Shown piece after piece: positions 53,419 to 64,000 of a stretch of DNA of 64,000 nt. Every line of letters starts with the position of its first letter. Position 1 is the first letter of the stretch. The notes under the pieces are model-generated. The model saw nothing but the letters and a program-made list of their open reading frames with translations. It ran no database searches and had not been told where the DNA came from. Source of the DNA: Marsupella aquatica (taxonomy: Eukaryota > Marchantiophyta); assembly GCA_973895155.1 (NCBI GenBank), contig OZ316891.1:21576001-21640000 (forward strand), read 5' to 3'. Position numbers and translations under genes: made by a program.

Positions 53419-56394
53419 CCCTCCTGCACCTGACGTTGGGTGGGCTCACTCACTCCTCGCACCTCCTCAGAGGCCCTCTTCAGCTGCGAAGCTCGAGAAA
53501 CCCAACCCAACCCAACCCAACCCAACCCCGGAGCTTTTCTCACGAGCCTCCCATAAAAAGAAGTAGAACGAGATTGTCCTCGATTTTGCAGGCGCCCTGT
53601 TAAGAATCCAAATTCCCCGTCTGTGAGATCGTCCCCACGATCTTTCTCCTCGCAGCCACACCCAAATTGCACCAGCGCAATGTCGACAATGGCTCCACCG
53701 AAGAATTCGAGCTAAAAGACGAAGAAACCCAGTAGCTCTGAATTAAAATCCTCAGATTCCAGCCTTTTCCTCCATACCATCAGTCAGTCAGTCCGTCCAG
53801 CCAAAGACCGATCCCCCATTTTCTGCACTGTGTGCTCTCCTGGTCCAGTGAATGGCGAATGTGTAGCTCCCAATACACCCGATCTTCTCCTCCTCCGCTC
53901 GCGTCCTTACCATCTGACAACAGTCAACTGCCGTACACGGAAAAGACGACAAAAGCGAGAATGGAAGCCACGCCACACAATATCAATCCTCCACACACAG
54001 TCTCAGTTTTTACACAATGTTTTTTGCTCGATCCTCCCCTCCTCCTCCTCCTTGTCGTGGACGATGAAGCAAAGTCTCAATCGGTACAGTACCCTTCCAA
54101 TCTGCTCGATCTGCTCACGGCTCCTCACTCCAGCACCCTCCTCACTCCTCTGTCTGCCTCTTGCACACAGTGAACTAAATATTTACTGTCTACACTCCAC
54201 AATCGGAATCGGAATAGCAAGAGACTGGTTGTCAGCCTCTTGCACACAGTGAACTGAATGATTGCTGCATACACTTCAGTCACTTCTACAATCTGAATAG
54301 CAAGACACTGGTCTGATTGTGTCCGTCTGCCTGCCAAGGAGTAACTTCCCTGTTGTCCAGATCTGCTTTGAGCTCCCCAACATCTCCCTCTGACGATCTA
54401 GCTATCGGAGGCAGAATTGGACGAATGCAAACTGTTCAATCTGACGCTCTCTCGGATCAGATTACCGATTCGTTCTCGTGGAGGATAAGCTCATGGCCTT
54501 CCATCCTTCAGTCCTTCCCCTGCCTCGCTCTCGCTCTCTCTCTCTCTGCCTGCGTGCGCTCCTCATGAGGTGCAGAACTGAGGAATCTGGCTCGGACCCA
54601 GCCAAACTGCCACCGCCACTGCTACGGTTGATCTTCTCTGCTTTCTCATTATTGCTGCCTGATTCTGTAATCTTATTCGGTTCAGCCTAATTTCTTTGAT
54701 TCCGCTTTAATTTCGTTATTTCATTCATCTGCGGCATTCACGGACCAGGAAGCAAGCACCTACCGGAATACCGGATGAACATCGCTACAGCAGGGACAGC
54801 CGTAAAAGAACGCATTGACTACTAGTACAGGGGTTGCAAGAGAGCAGTAGACTACGGGCGGTCTCAGCCATGGCGAGGAAAGGTACAATTATTAATGGAT
54901 TGGAGTCGAATGAGTAAGCGGAGTGAAGTGGGGTGGGGTGGGGTGGAGTGGTGTACCCAGTTTGTTATAAGACGCCTGGTCTTCTGAGAATCTCATCTTT
55001 CTTTCTCCTCGTTCTCCGGCCCTCCATGGCTGCAGCAAGCATAGTACTGTGTCGTAGTCTCTGCCGACCAAATTGGATCAAAAGAGAAGACTCATGTACA
55101 CAGAATTATATTATTCAGCTTAGTACAATGCCACTAAAGATGTGGGTAATTATTTGTTCTGTTTATTTTGATGGCAAGATCATATTATGGATAAGGAAAG
55201 GTAGACCAAGGGCTCTAGGAAATTGCAACCATGGTTACGGACACTATCTGGATGGAAATTCCATGCAATCAGCATGCAACATATGGAAGTCAGGGTAACC
55301 CAAGTAAACATAGACAAAAACCGTGGTAGTGTGCAATTATGCACATTTTAGTGAATTACAATTGAATCTTTTGCTCTTCGTCATTTTTCATCATTTTGGT
55401 TGGGTGGTTGTTGTTGCCAAAATATGTTCATTTTAGCCAATGTTGTTGGTGAAGGCAAGGGCACAGGAGGGCAGGGGAGTATAAGATGGGCAATACAACC
55501 CTAGCCCATCAAGTCCAGGCGCATTGCACAACAGTATCTGGAGGGGTAAGGTTTAGGCTTTTATCCCTCCCCCTCACCCTCTCTTTCTCTCCTTCCGCTC
55601 TCCCTTGCTCCCCAGTTCTTTCTAGCACATTTTAAAAAGAGAGAAGAAAAGCAAGGAGAAAAAAGCCAATTAACCTCAAACCAATGAAATTCATGTCCTC
55701 CAGAGTCAACTGGAGCCAAAAATCTCTCATGGCAGTGTCCTTCCCTTTACTCATTGCAAGGCAAAAGGTACTTTATGTACTGGCCTATTGTATGGCCAGC
55801 ACTTGTACCTTACTATCCAACAAGGATATTCCCTTAGGCACCACCTTTAGTTTTAATTTTTTTAGGCACCTCTTTCCCTTAATCGAAGAGTGTGATTATA
55901 ACACTGGTTGATGTATAATATAACTATTTGTAAGAAACCGTCGGCTACAGACTAGACAATGCGGAAACATGGGAGATACACTCAATCAGATGCTACACCG
56001 ACGAGACACCCCAAGTGAATAAACTCCTGAAGGATCCATGGCATATGAGAGTACATGTGAAGAATGAGAGAGAGAAAGCTCTCCCTCCAACCTATACCCC
56101 CCAAGGGGGACTAAGAAGTGTGAGCCTAAACTAAGCGGATCTTATCCTAATGTAATCCAGGGTTAACTAACCCTAGTAAGACCAAACTAACTAAATCGGG
56201 AACTCAAGTCAATTCCTAACACTATTGTATATTGAAACATATAGCTAAAGATGCTACTAACATCAGGCAGTACTATACCTGGAGTCATACCCTTAATTAG
56301 GCACTCCCCCCTTTACTCTTATTGTAGGAAAGTAAATTAGGCACCCCCTTCAGTCAATCCAAGAGTGTCAAGTATCCTTTATTATAATGGTTGA
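53419..56394. other. Promoter side of the sugar transporter and intergenic DNA
   Basis: Upstream of the transporter ATG lie an AACCC pentamer repeated five times (53.50-53.53 kb) and pyrimidine-rich DNA, probably 5' UTR and promoter. A ~75-bp duplication (GCCTCTTGCACACAGTGAAC then GAATAGCAAGACACTGGT) occurs at 54.16 and 54.23 kb. A GGGGT microsatellite sits at 54.93 kb and CT-rich runs near 54.53 kb. Short frames at 53.8-55.3 kb show no recognisable protein. Nothing is seen from 55.3 to 56.39 kb. Confidence 0.5.
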
Positions 56395-56404
56395 GTAGCC
56401 CAAT

Positions 56405-56870
56405 GTCCATATGTTGTACACAAAATGTCAAGGTGAGAAAAGATGTGAAGGACAGAAAAACAATTCAAGGACAGAAACTATGTCAAGGTGAGAAAAGGTG
56501 TCAATGAGATAAAAAAAATGTCAAGGTGAGGAAAAATAGAAAAGGTGTCAAGGTGAGAAAAAATTGTCAAGATGAGAAAGGATGTTGAGGAGGGAAGAGA
56601 TGATAAGGTGAGAAAACGATGTAAAGGTGATGAAACAATGTTGAGGTGAGGGAAAGATGTCAAGGGTGAGAACCCGGGGTGAGACAAATATGTCATGGTA
56701 AGATAAAGATGTCAAGGTGATAAAAGATATTAAGGAGAAACAAAAATATAAACGAGACGTTACAAAGCCGGGGTGAGAAAAGATATCAAGAAGCAAAAAA
56801 ATGTCAAGGTGAGAAAAAAGGTAGAGGTGAGAAAAAGATGTTAAGGTTAAAAACAATGTCAAGGTGGATC
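56405..56870. repeat. Left inverted arm: GTCAAGGTGAGAAAAGAT array
   Basis: About 22 units of 18-22 bp, imperfect, with runs of A of varying length. Reverse complement of the array at 60.69-61.11 kb. Confidence 0.9.
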
Positions 56871-57475
56871 AAAAGCCCACAGAGGGCAAAAATCCACCAA
56901 AATCTTGTCATCCAGAATCCAAAAAAAGGCCACCATCCCTTCCGAAGTCACAAAGTTAACCATCTTCCCGACTGTCTCCTGCCTGTATGTCTGCACTGCC
57001 CATTCATCCATTCTCGAGCCAACCCCTTGACCCAAGCAATCTTGATGTAAAGCCAAAGTTCTCTCCAATTAATACTCTGAACACCTCTCCCAGAGATTGG
57101 AACATTCTCATGAACCAATGAGCAAAGTTCAACGTGCTTTCCATAGTGCCAAATGAATTCACAATCCCCTACCTAGTTGCCAACGTTTCAGAGGCACCCT
57201 GCAAGGCATAGAAGGGAGCGGAGCCATAAGTATTGCATGAATAAATCAAAAGAGAACGAAGCATCCGTCACTATTAGAGCACTCTCAATCACATTCTCCA
57301 ACCAGCGCCAAAATGAAAAGCCTCTAGTTAGGACAGCTCCCTCCAAGGAAAGCCTTTCCTAATACCCAAAGCCCAAGCACATTTAATTTGTGGGGAGAAG
57401 ACTGCCATAGGAATTATTTTCCATTACTGCAATACACAAGCATGAATTTATTTATTGGCTTATAATAAAGTCATC

Positions 57476-58690
57476 TCTCAAAATAATTTATTATTTTTTC
57501 AAGGGCTGCATCCTGCTCCATTTAATTCAAGCCACCCACTGCAAAGTCCTGTGGACAACCCCCAAGGGGCCAGGAAACATCAAGGGCAGCCCACCAAAAT
57601 ACCACAGGGCCAACTGAGGGAACAAGAAGGGGCCCAGCCAAGAAGATATAAAAGTAGTAAAGAGACCTGACTGTTGTCATGACACGAGAATATCCTGCCC
57701 AAAGGCCAAGGTGCTTTACAGCCATCCCAAGTTCCTGGCATTGCTCTTTCCATCCTTCACCTGTTGATCATTGAATCCATGATTATTAAACAGTTGTTAC
57801 CTCATTCCCAAAGCCAAACAACTCTAAATTTCCTCAGTGAACATGGTCGCAGCGGACATCTCAAGAGAACAACAGCCTGCCCTGTTTTTGTGGAAGGCAA
57901 AATACTTGGACCTATCAAAATGTAAACAAAGATTTCACTGTACAAGGAAAACCTTAGGAAGAAAACCACCTCAGCGTTAAGGCACAAAAAGGGGAAGATC
58001 CTGCCTGCTAAAGGTGAGGAGGAGCTAGTTCATTGCCACCTCTCAAGAGAACATAATATAGATCTGTTTTGCTCCATTGTCCATGACAACCTGGATCCAC
58101 CAGGTTTTGCCAAGACTTTTTTTCCTGAAACTGTGGAGCAAAGTCTCACCCTAGAGGAGAAGAATGTGAAAAAGTGAAAAATATTGGACACTTCTCCTTT
58201 ATATGGATAGTGGTGGTGTAAACCATTGCCACCTCTCAAGAGAACACAATATAGATCTGTTTTGCTCTCAAGCCACAACTATATTTTTAAAGTGGACAGG
58301 TTCAATTTCACTAGAATGGATTGGGTTCCACCTTTTAGGGTATGTACCCTGTTCACCACATGACACGAATGAGCACTAGCAAGCAGGAAATGAGGCTTTA
58401 AGGTGGATATGGCCAACATGGCCCACAAGTGAGTTCTACTGGTGCAAAAACCTTTTGAGTTCATTTATTTTCCGTCCCCTGGCAGCCAACTGGGTGAACT
58501 GGCCACTGAGAAATGGTGAAATTCGCAACACTAATATGCGGTCCAAGTTCAGCGAGTGCCGTACAGTTTTTGGCTATGTCCCTCCAAATCTAAATGGGGA
58601 CTATGGTGAGACTACCGGTGGGCTGTATTTTGAGACCCCCTAAATGAATGAATCATCCTGCCCAGCAAAAGGCCCCATCGCCCCACCAAC
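57476..58690. other. Interior of the inverted-arm element, left part
   Basis: Non-coding by inspection. A 45-bp sequence (CATTGCCACCTCTCAAGAGA, ACAYAATATAGATCTGTTTT, GCTC) occurs at ~58032 and ~58225, 193 bp apart. No protein domain recognised. Confidence 0.45.
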
Positions 58691-58959
58691 AGCTGTGTTC
58701 ATTCGAGAATGGAAGGAGGGCCGCACAACAAGCAGTTTGGAAATTCTTTCACCATGGGAGCCGACCACTGACAGAGGAGGCAGAGTGGGGTTTCCATGCC
58801 GTGCCATACCTTGCCTCGAGCAAAGACACGGGAAGCGTTACACCAGCAGCAGCACAAGAGCAAGACTGCAGGATTAGAGACGGTTGGCTGCAAGGCCCCC
58901 TCCTCACCCAAAGCTGATCTCGTGCAAACGCATGGCAGCACGGTACTGGCGGCATGGAA

Positions 58960-59115
58960 GCAGGAAGCCTCCACCTCACCTCGCCTTGAGAACAGTAGCA
59001 CCGTACTAGATGTCAACTCCGACGAATCAACAAAGCTATTTCTTTGGAGCTTGTAGTCGTCGAATGACCGGATCGCTGGAAAGCTCCTTTTCTCCATTTT
59101 GGTCCGGCCGTTAGG
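58960..59115 (-). other. Possible captured exon-like segment
   Basis: From an ATG at about 59097 the minus strand reads MEKRSFPAIRSFDDYKLQ then NSFVDSSELTSSTVLLF, and then meets a possible splice donor (GAG/GTGAGG). The coding look and donor suggest a first exon of a host gene caught inside the element. I do not recognise the family. It could be chance. Confidence 0.25.
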
Positions 59116-59202
59116 AGATGCTAGAGCAGGCGTCATGGCCGATGGAATCCCACCACTACTGTCTTGTCGTCTCGAGGTCGGGTGGACCACCCCCAAGTCC
59201 AA

Positions 59203-59338
59203 ACTCTTTCATGTGCTTGCGCGGATTCGCCAACAACCGAAGCTACTGCAGTACAATGCTCGCCCAATGCACTCTTTCATGTGCTTGCGCGGATTCGCCT
59301 ACAGCCGAAGCTACTGCAGTACAATGCTCGCCCAATGC
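59203..59338. repeat. 68-bp tandem duplication
   Basis: Two nearly identical 68-bp copies (59203-59270 and 59271-59338), starting ACTCTTTCATGTGCTTGCGC, with three differences by eye. Immediately after, a ~50-bp unit GTGATTGTAGATTTGTRGGG, AGA, TTGCTTTCCGT is also doubled (59356 and 59406). Confidence 0.9.
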
Positions 59339-59769
59339 ACGTAGATTTGGGCCCTGTGATTGTAGATTTGTGGGGAGAGCACCGGTCGTTGCTTTCCGTA
59401 GTAGTGTGATTGTAGATTTGTAGGGAGAAGCACTCACAGTTGCTTTCCGTGGTAGATGACTGGTCATCAATCGTCCTTTCAGATGCAGCTCTGATGAGGA
59501 CGGTGGCTTTTAAATCAACACATATTGTGTTGCTAGATAACAAACCAAGACCCACATTAGTTAGACTCTTGATTTACAGCTCCCACAAACCTTGTCCTGG
59601 GTTAACACTGAGTTAACTTGTCCTGGTTCACACCAAGTCTTTAAAACCGAGTCCTAACTAGTGTCCCGGTCCATTCACTTTCTATTTCCTCTACCATCTG
59701 TTTTGCCTTGAATACTGAAAGCTGACCCATCGAACAGAAGATAGATTATCAACTCCGGTGCATGTAACT

Positions 59770-59991
59770 CTGTAGGGTAGCCCACAGGTGGGTCATGCCC
59801 GGTACCAGGAGGGAGAGAGGTTGGACTAGAGCCCCAAAGCTAACAAGCCAGGTGCTGAGGAGAAACCAAGACTCCCACCACTACCATCCACACACACAAT
59901 CACCCTCCACAACCCTTGCATGTGGAGGGGGGATTGAACCTGGGACCTCTCGGTTCTAGGCTCATCCCCTGGCCAACTAACTAGTGCCAGT
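59770..59991 (-). repeat. tRNA-derived SINE-like sequence
   Basis: On the minus strand TAGTTGGCCAGG (A-box like, ~59968-59979) and GGTTCAATCCC (B-box, 59930-59940) are spaced as in a pol III promoter, followed by a non-tRNA body. It sits inside the inverted-arm element. It lacks a good tRNA fold and flanking duplications were not found. Confidence 0.5.
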
Positions 59992-60689
59992 TGGTTTTCC
60001 CTCTACCATCTTACTATAATCTTTCTTCTTACCACTACAATACCCTATTCCACCAAAAGTTTTGGGTAGTCTTTTTACAAAATCACTTTTGGAGAGAACA
60101 TTTCATGACCATTGGATTTATAAGTTCTTTTATCTTAGCTTTTCATTAGTCGAAAAATAATCTCCCAAAGCAAACAAGACAAAGTATTTTGGTATGCACA
60201 AAGATTCTCTAAGAAAAGCATAATGATATACCCTGCATGTGAGTGACATGTGTTGCCATTGGAATGGGGGCACTTGGGACACCATTATGAGGGGATAGGG
60301 ACTAGGAGACATAAAGTTCAAAGTAGGAGGGGAATTAATGGGTGAAGGGATGAATAGTATCATACCCTCCCATAAGTACAAAATAGGGGATGAGACAAAG
60401 TGGAGCAAAAGAAGGTGAAAGTAAAGAAAATAATAATAATAAGACAATAAGAGTGAAAAGGGAGGTGTATAGGGACACCCTTGCCTTTCATTGGGATTAA
60501 TGTTTTCTGGTTTGTGGGGGGGGGGGGGGGGGTGGGGGAAGAAGGGACAGGCAGCCCAAGAAAAAGGGGGAGAGGAGGCCAAAAGGAGGAGGGGGGGAGG
60601 GGGGAATGTCATCCTCCACCTAGGTTTGTGTGAATGTGTGAATGTGTCGGCTATTGTTGTCATAGCCTATCTCCCTTACTACTTATGCA

Positions 60690-61108
60690 ACTATATCTTT
60701 TTGACATATTTTCTAATCATGAGATCTTTTCTCCTTGACATCTTTTCCTAACTTGAACATCATTTTCTTGCCTTGACATCTTTTAATCAGCCAGGCATCT
60801 TCTTCTCAGCCCAACATCTTTTTCTCCCCTCCATATCTTTTCTCCCCTCGATTTCTTTGGCACTCCTCAACATCATTTTCTCTCCTCAACATTTTTTCTC
60901 ACCTCGACATATTTTCTTTTTCTCATATTGCTATCTTTGTCTCACCTTGACATATTTTATCTCATCTCGCAATCTTCTTCTCACCTTGATATCTTTATCT
61001 CATCACAACATCTTTTCTCACCTTAACATCATTATTCACCTTGCTTTCTTTTTCTCACCTTGACATCTTTTTTCACTTCAAGATCTTTCCTTCACCTTGA
61101 TATCTTTC
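60690..61108. repeat. Right inverted arm: ATCTTTTCTCACCTTGAC array
   Basis: About 20 imperfect units of ~20 bp, the reverse complement of the array at 56.4 kb. It also shares GACATCTTTTTTCTCA-type text with the Helitron minisatellite at 6.5-6.9 kb (minus strand). Confidence 0.9.
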
Positions 61109-61133
61109 GTGCAATGCACAGGCAGGGGGCTAG
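61109..61133 (+). other. Helitron-type 3' terminus
   Basis: GTGCAATGCAC palindrome, then a G-rich spacer AGGCAGGGGG, then CTAG, followed by host T. This arrangement (short hairpin about 10 bp inside a CTAG end) matches known plant Helitron 3' ends. Confidence 0.7.
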
Positions 61134-64000
61134 TCTTACTCACAAAGCTCTATGCAAAGCTACTTTCTAGGGCTAGAGTCTAAAGTGAAATGTGTAGACC
61201 ACAACCCTCAATAAAAAGACAAAAATGAGATTGGACAAATAACAGGGATAGGAAAGATGAATGGAAAATAGTACAAGGTTCCTTTTTTTGCAAGATATTT
61301 TTTGTCTTCATCTCTATTTATGTTCACAGGTACCGGTAATCAGGCTAGTATCACTAAATATGGACCTTCTAATGACTGGATTGTCATCTAAATTTTTTAT
61401 TTTCTTTATGATTAAAGCTAGACTACATAGTGAGCAAATTGTAGTTTCTTAATTCCTACGATTAAATCTGGGTTGCATAATGAGTGACAACTGGTGCAGA
61501 CCATATGAGGAAAGGAAGTAGCTGTGGGTGGCTTTACAAGAACTGTTGGCCCAATTCAAGTATGGTGTCTAGTGATTCTATATGGAAAGCATCCAGCCCA
61601 AGTACAGTAGATGCTCATATGGAGTGCTTATAAGAGTGGGGGTCTATATTTTCATTTTATTTCCTTGATGATTAAATCTGGACCCTAGAAGTAGTGGATT
61701 GTCTTCTTGTCTTTCCCTCTACCATTGAATCTAGACGGCATAATGAGTGGCAACTAGTCTAGACCAGATAAGGAGTGCAAACCGTTTGGGTTGGCTTTAC
61801 AAAAACCAAGGGACCATTCAGGTATGGTGTGTACTGATTTTACATGGCAAGCAGTGGGCCCAAGTAGATGCTGATGTGAAGTGCTTCCTTTTGTCTAAAA
61901 TTTTAAGGTGGCTTTGCAAGAGTCAGGGGCCGACTTTCTTCTTTTTCTCCTCTCCGATTCATAAATAAGTGTATGTTTTCTTTTTATTTCCTCGACAATT
62001 AAATCTGGAATTTCAGATTTAACCTTAAAATGGATCAGCTTTTATAATTGTCTTCCCTTTACAATTAATTAAATCTGGATAGACTAAGCAATGACAATAT
62101 TTGCAGACTGTGCAGCTGTCTTTACAAGAACTGGTAATGTGGGGTTCTACATGGCAAGCAGTGGGTCCAAGACATTGGTAATATGGAGGCATGGTATTTT
62201 TGAGGCTGCATGGCAGCGTCTCTTCTGGAAGGAGGGCAAGAGTGCAAAGTTCAAGTTTGAAAATTTGCCCAATTTTACGGCACTGAAAAGAGTTTTGTCA
62301 ATTATGGCAAAAATTAGCTAGTACAGTATTTGTCTCACTTGCCACTTTCCCACCTAACCACAGACTCTATTTTTCCAGAATCTGATGGTTCTCCTTAAAT
62401 CTAGTGAGATCTAACAGTGAAAAATTAATCTAAGAAAGTTAGATAAGGAGATAAGGTCAATACCATTAGAATCTTCTACTTGACACCCACGTGGCATTCT
62501 CAGCTTTGGCAGAAAAGGAAAACCCTTGACATATACTCTTAGGTACAAGAAGGCTGCAGGCCGGGTGCTAGGTAGGTTAACTCTGAAGTGCTTTAAGGGT
62601 TAGAGGGAGGGTGCAGGGGTTAGAGGTACCCGGCCCCAACAAACCCTTTCAAAAGAAGGGACCTCATCAGTGGTTTGTTTCCCTTCACTCAGGCGCAGAT
62701 TAAATTATAGACCAGGTTTCCAAACATTTCCAAACTTGTGCTCTTCATTCAAGGGAGTTGCATTTATTGAAGTGAATTCCAAAACTATAGTTGGTCTAGA
62801 GTCTATCCTAGAACAAGAAGTGGCACTCTAGCTTGCTTTGATGAGAGAGTACAGGAAGTGCCCCCCTCCCCCACTTTCTTGCAAAGCAACCCTGAGTCTA
62901 TATTGACTACAATGCCCAGAATTCATAATTATATGCAGGTAAGGCATTGGTCTAGGCTTCCCCAGTGGAACGCTTCAAGCCATGGTATTTTCTTGGATAC
63001 ATGCAGGCCACTCTTTGTTATTATTCTTGTTTTTTTTTTCATTCATAAAGGCCATGTGTGCTCCATTTGTTCTGTTTGTTTGGTGGGCCAGATTTATTAG
63101 AGGCCACCATTTTTATGAAAGTTTTTCTTGAAATTGGATGCAACTTTACAGCAAAACGATGCTGAGATATGGTGGGTCGGGTTTATTGGAAACCATCCTT
63201 TTTTCTTAGATTTGTTTTTGAGATCATAAGCAACATAGTTGCCAATCGATGGTGAAATATGGCGGGCCAGACTTATCAGAGGCCATAATTTTACCAAGTA
63301 ACGGTGTATGCACATAGCGCAAGGAGAAGGGAGACCCTGAGGCTGCAGCCAAAGACCAAGTTTAAAGGCAATACAAACACTCAGTCAAGGAGTAAGAGAC
63401 CCGCAGGCCATAGCCAAAAGAGCCATCTTTAAAAAGTTTGTTCATCAGTATATATCACAGTGCCCAAGGGAAACAATGCCAAAATGGGAGATAGGGTCCC
63501 AATGGCGACGAAGCCCAATACCAAAGTTTAAATACAAGGAAAAAAACAAAGTACAATAAAAGGCAAGAAAAAGTGGTCCAAAGAAAAAGAGGTCCATAGA
63601 GGACAAAAACCAAACAATGAAAAAGAAAGCAAGTGCAAACCTAAAACATTGAAGAAGATAAATGGGAGAAAAGGAGAGGAAAAGGTCCCGAAAAGACCAA
63701 CAGGTCCAACAAGCCTAGGATTCCCCCACAACAACTATAGGGCAATAAAAGAAAAAACCAAGAAAACCAAAACACTTTACAAGAAAACTGAGAAGACTAA
63801 CACTCTATTGGGCAGAGCACTGAAAAGCTTGATAGAGCTTTGGAGTAAACCCAATAGGAGGGTCACAAAGTGCAATTTGTATAGAGACCCTAAAACAAAC
63901 TGTCTCGGCACTACTAAGGTGAGTGAATGCTGGGCCGCTGAAGTGCAATAAACACCCTTTGTCAAAAGAAAATAACTAGGACAAATACAGGGGAAACGCC
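61134..64000. other. Intergenic with diverged tandem repeats
   Basis: A ~300-bp unit is repeated three times (around 61.45-61.64, 61.72-61.90 and 62.06-62.20 kb), recognised by TTAAATCTGG, ATAATGAGTG, GGCTTTACAAGAAC, GTATGGTGT and TACATGGCAAGCAGTGGG. A ~88-bp unit (GGTGGGYCRGATTTATTAGA, GGCCAYC, GCAAC, GATGGTGA) is repeated three times at 63.08-63.30 kb. No gene is recognised to the end of the window. Confidence 0.6.

Larger units (their letters stand above)
56395..61133. mobile_element. Foldback-like element with inverted tandem-repeat arms and Helitron-type ends
   Basis: Left arm 56405-56870 (plus-strand unit GTCAAGGTGAGAAAAGAT) and right arm ~60690-61108 (unit ATCTTTTCTCACCTTGAC) are reverse complements. 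Outer ends also mirror each other. The right end reads GTGCAATGCAC, AGGCAGGGGG, CTAG then T at 61133. The left end, read outward on the minus strand, is ..ACATTGGGCTAC followed by T at 56395. The GTGCAATGCAC hairpin and CTAG|T are Helitron 3'-end features. The ~3.8-kb interior has no transposase or Rep that I recognise. It could be two truncated Helitrons head to head, or one foldback element. Confidence 0.65.

Noticed and set aside
53174-53449. Alternative frame STIISTLRS.. over the minisatellite
   Set aside because: A shadow of exon 1 of the sugar transporter; it does not lead into the next exon in frame.

Overview
The window is nuclear DNA of a land plant or close relative with a repeat-rich genome. 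Two multi-exon genes with plant-type GT-AG introns can be assembled (a 17-exon ERD6/SFP-type sugar transporter and a 6-exon TVP15-like small membrane protein). Most of the rest is transposon-derived: Ty3/Gypsy elements of Tat/Athila style, a RepHel Helitron, ~290-bp MITEs, tRNA-derived SINE-like pieces and minisatellites. I see no bacterial or organellar gene set, CRISPR array or rRNA. The lineage cannot be fixed from sequence alone; a fungal-type permease and a methyltransferase-bearing Gypsy element would fit a bryophyte, lycophyte or fern better than a typical angiosperm, but that is inference.

Layout. 1-2.9 kb: decayed DNA, possibly a LINE tail. 2.9-4.4 kb (minus): an intact, intronless 520-codon Dal5/allantoate-permease-type MFS transporter that looks fungal. 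6.5-19.3 kb (minus): a dead Helitron (Rep and PIF1-like helicase pieces, CTAG end, 3' minisatellite) split by a ~9.2-kb Tat-like Gypsy element with one full 1.67-kb LTR and a ~0.1-kb remnant of the other. 24.7-27.2 kb (minus): TVP15-like gene. 32.6-36.3 kb: a 3.75-kb solo LTR with a perfect 5-bp target duplication, carrying an open 612-codon ORF and an array of GGACGTCC-like palindromes. 36.8-43.9 kb: a decayed Gypsy element ordered gag, protease, cytosine-5 DNA methyltransferase, RT, hit by two MITEs; a third MITE lies beside it. 47.3-53.4 kb (minus): sugar transporter with an in-frame minisatellite in its N-terminal tail. 56.4-61.1 kb: a foldback-like element whose two inverted arms are tandem arrays ending in Helitron-type 3' termini. 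61.1-64 kb: diverged tandem repeats with no gene.

The genes do not form a pathway. The sugar transporter (probably vacuolar or other endomembrane H+/sugar transport) and the TVP15-like protein (Golgi/endosomal membrane) are ordinary host genes. The permease is probably an acquired import function. The repeats record layered insertions: Gypsy into Helitron, MITEs into a Gypsy protease region, and LTR-LTR recombination leaving a solo LTR with a coding ORF.
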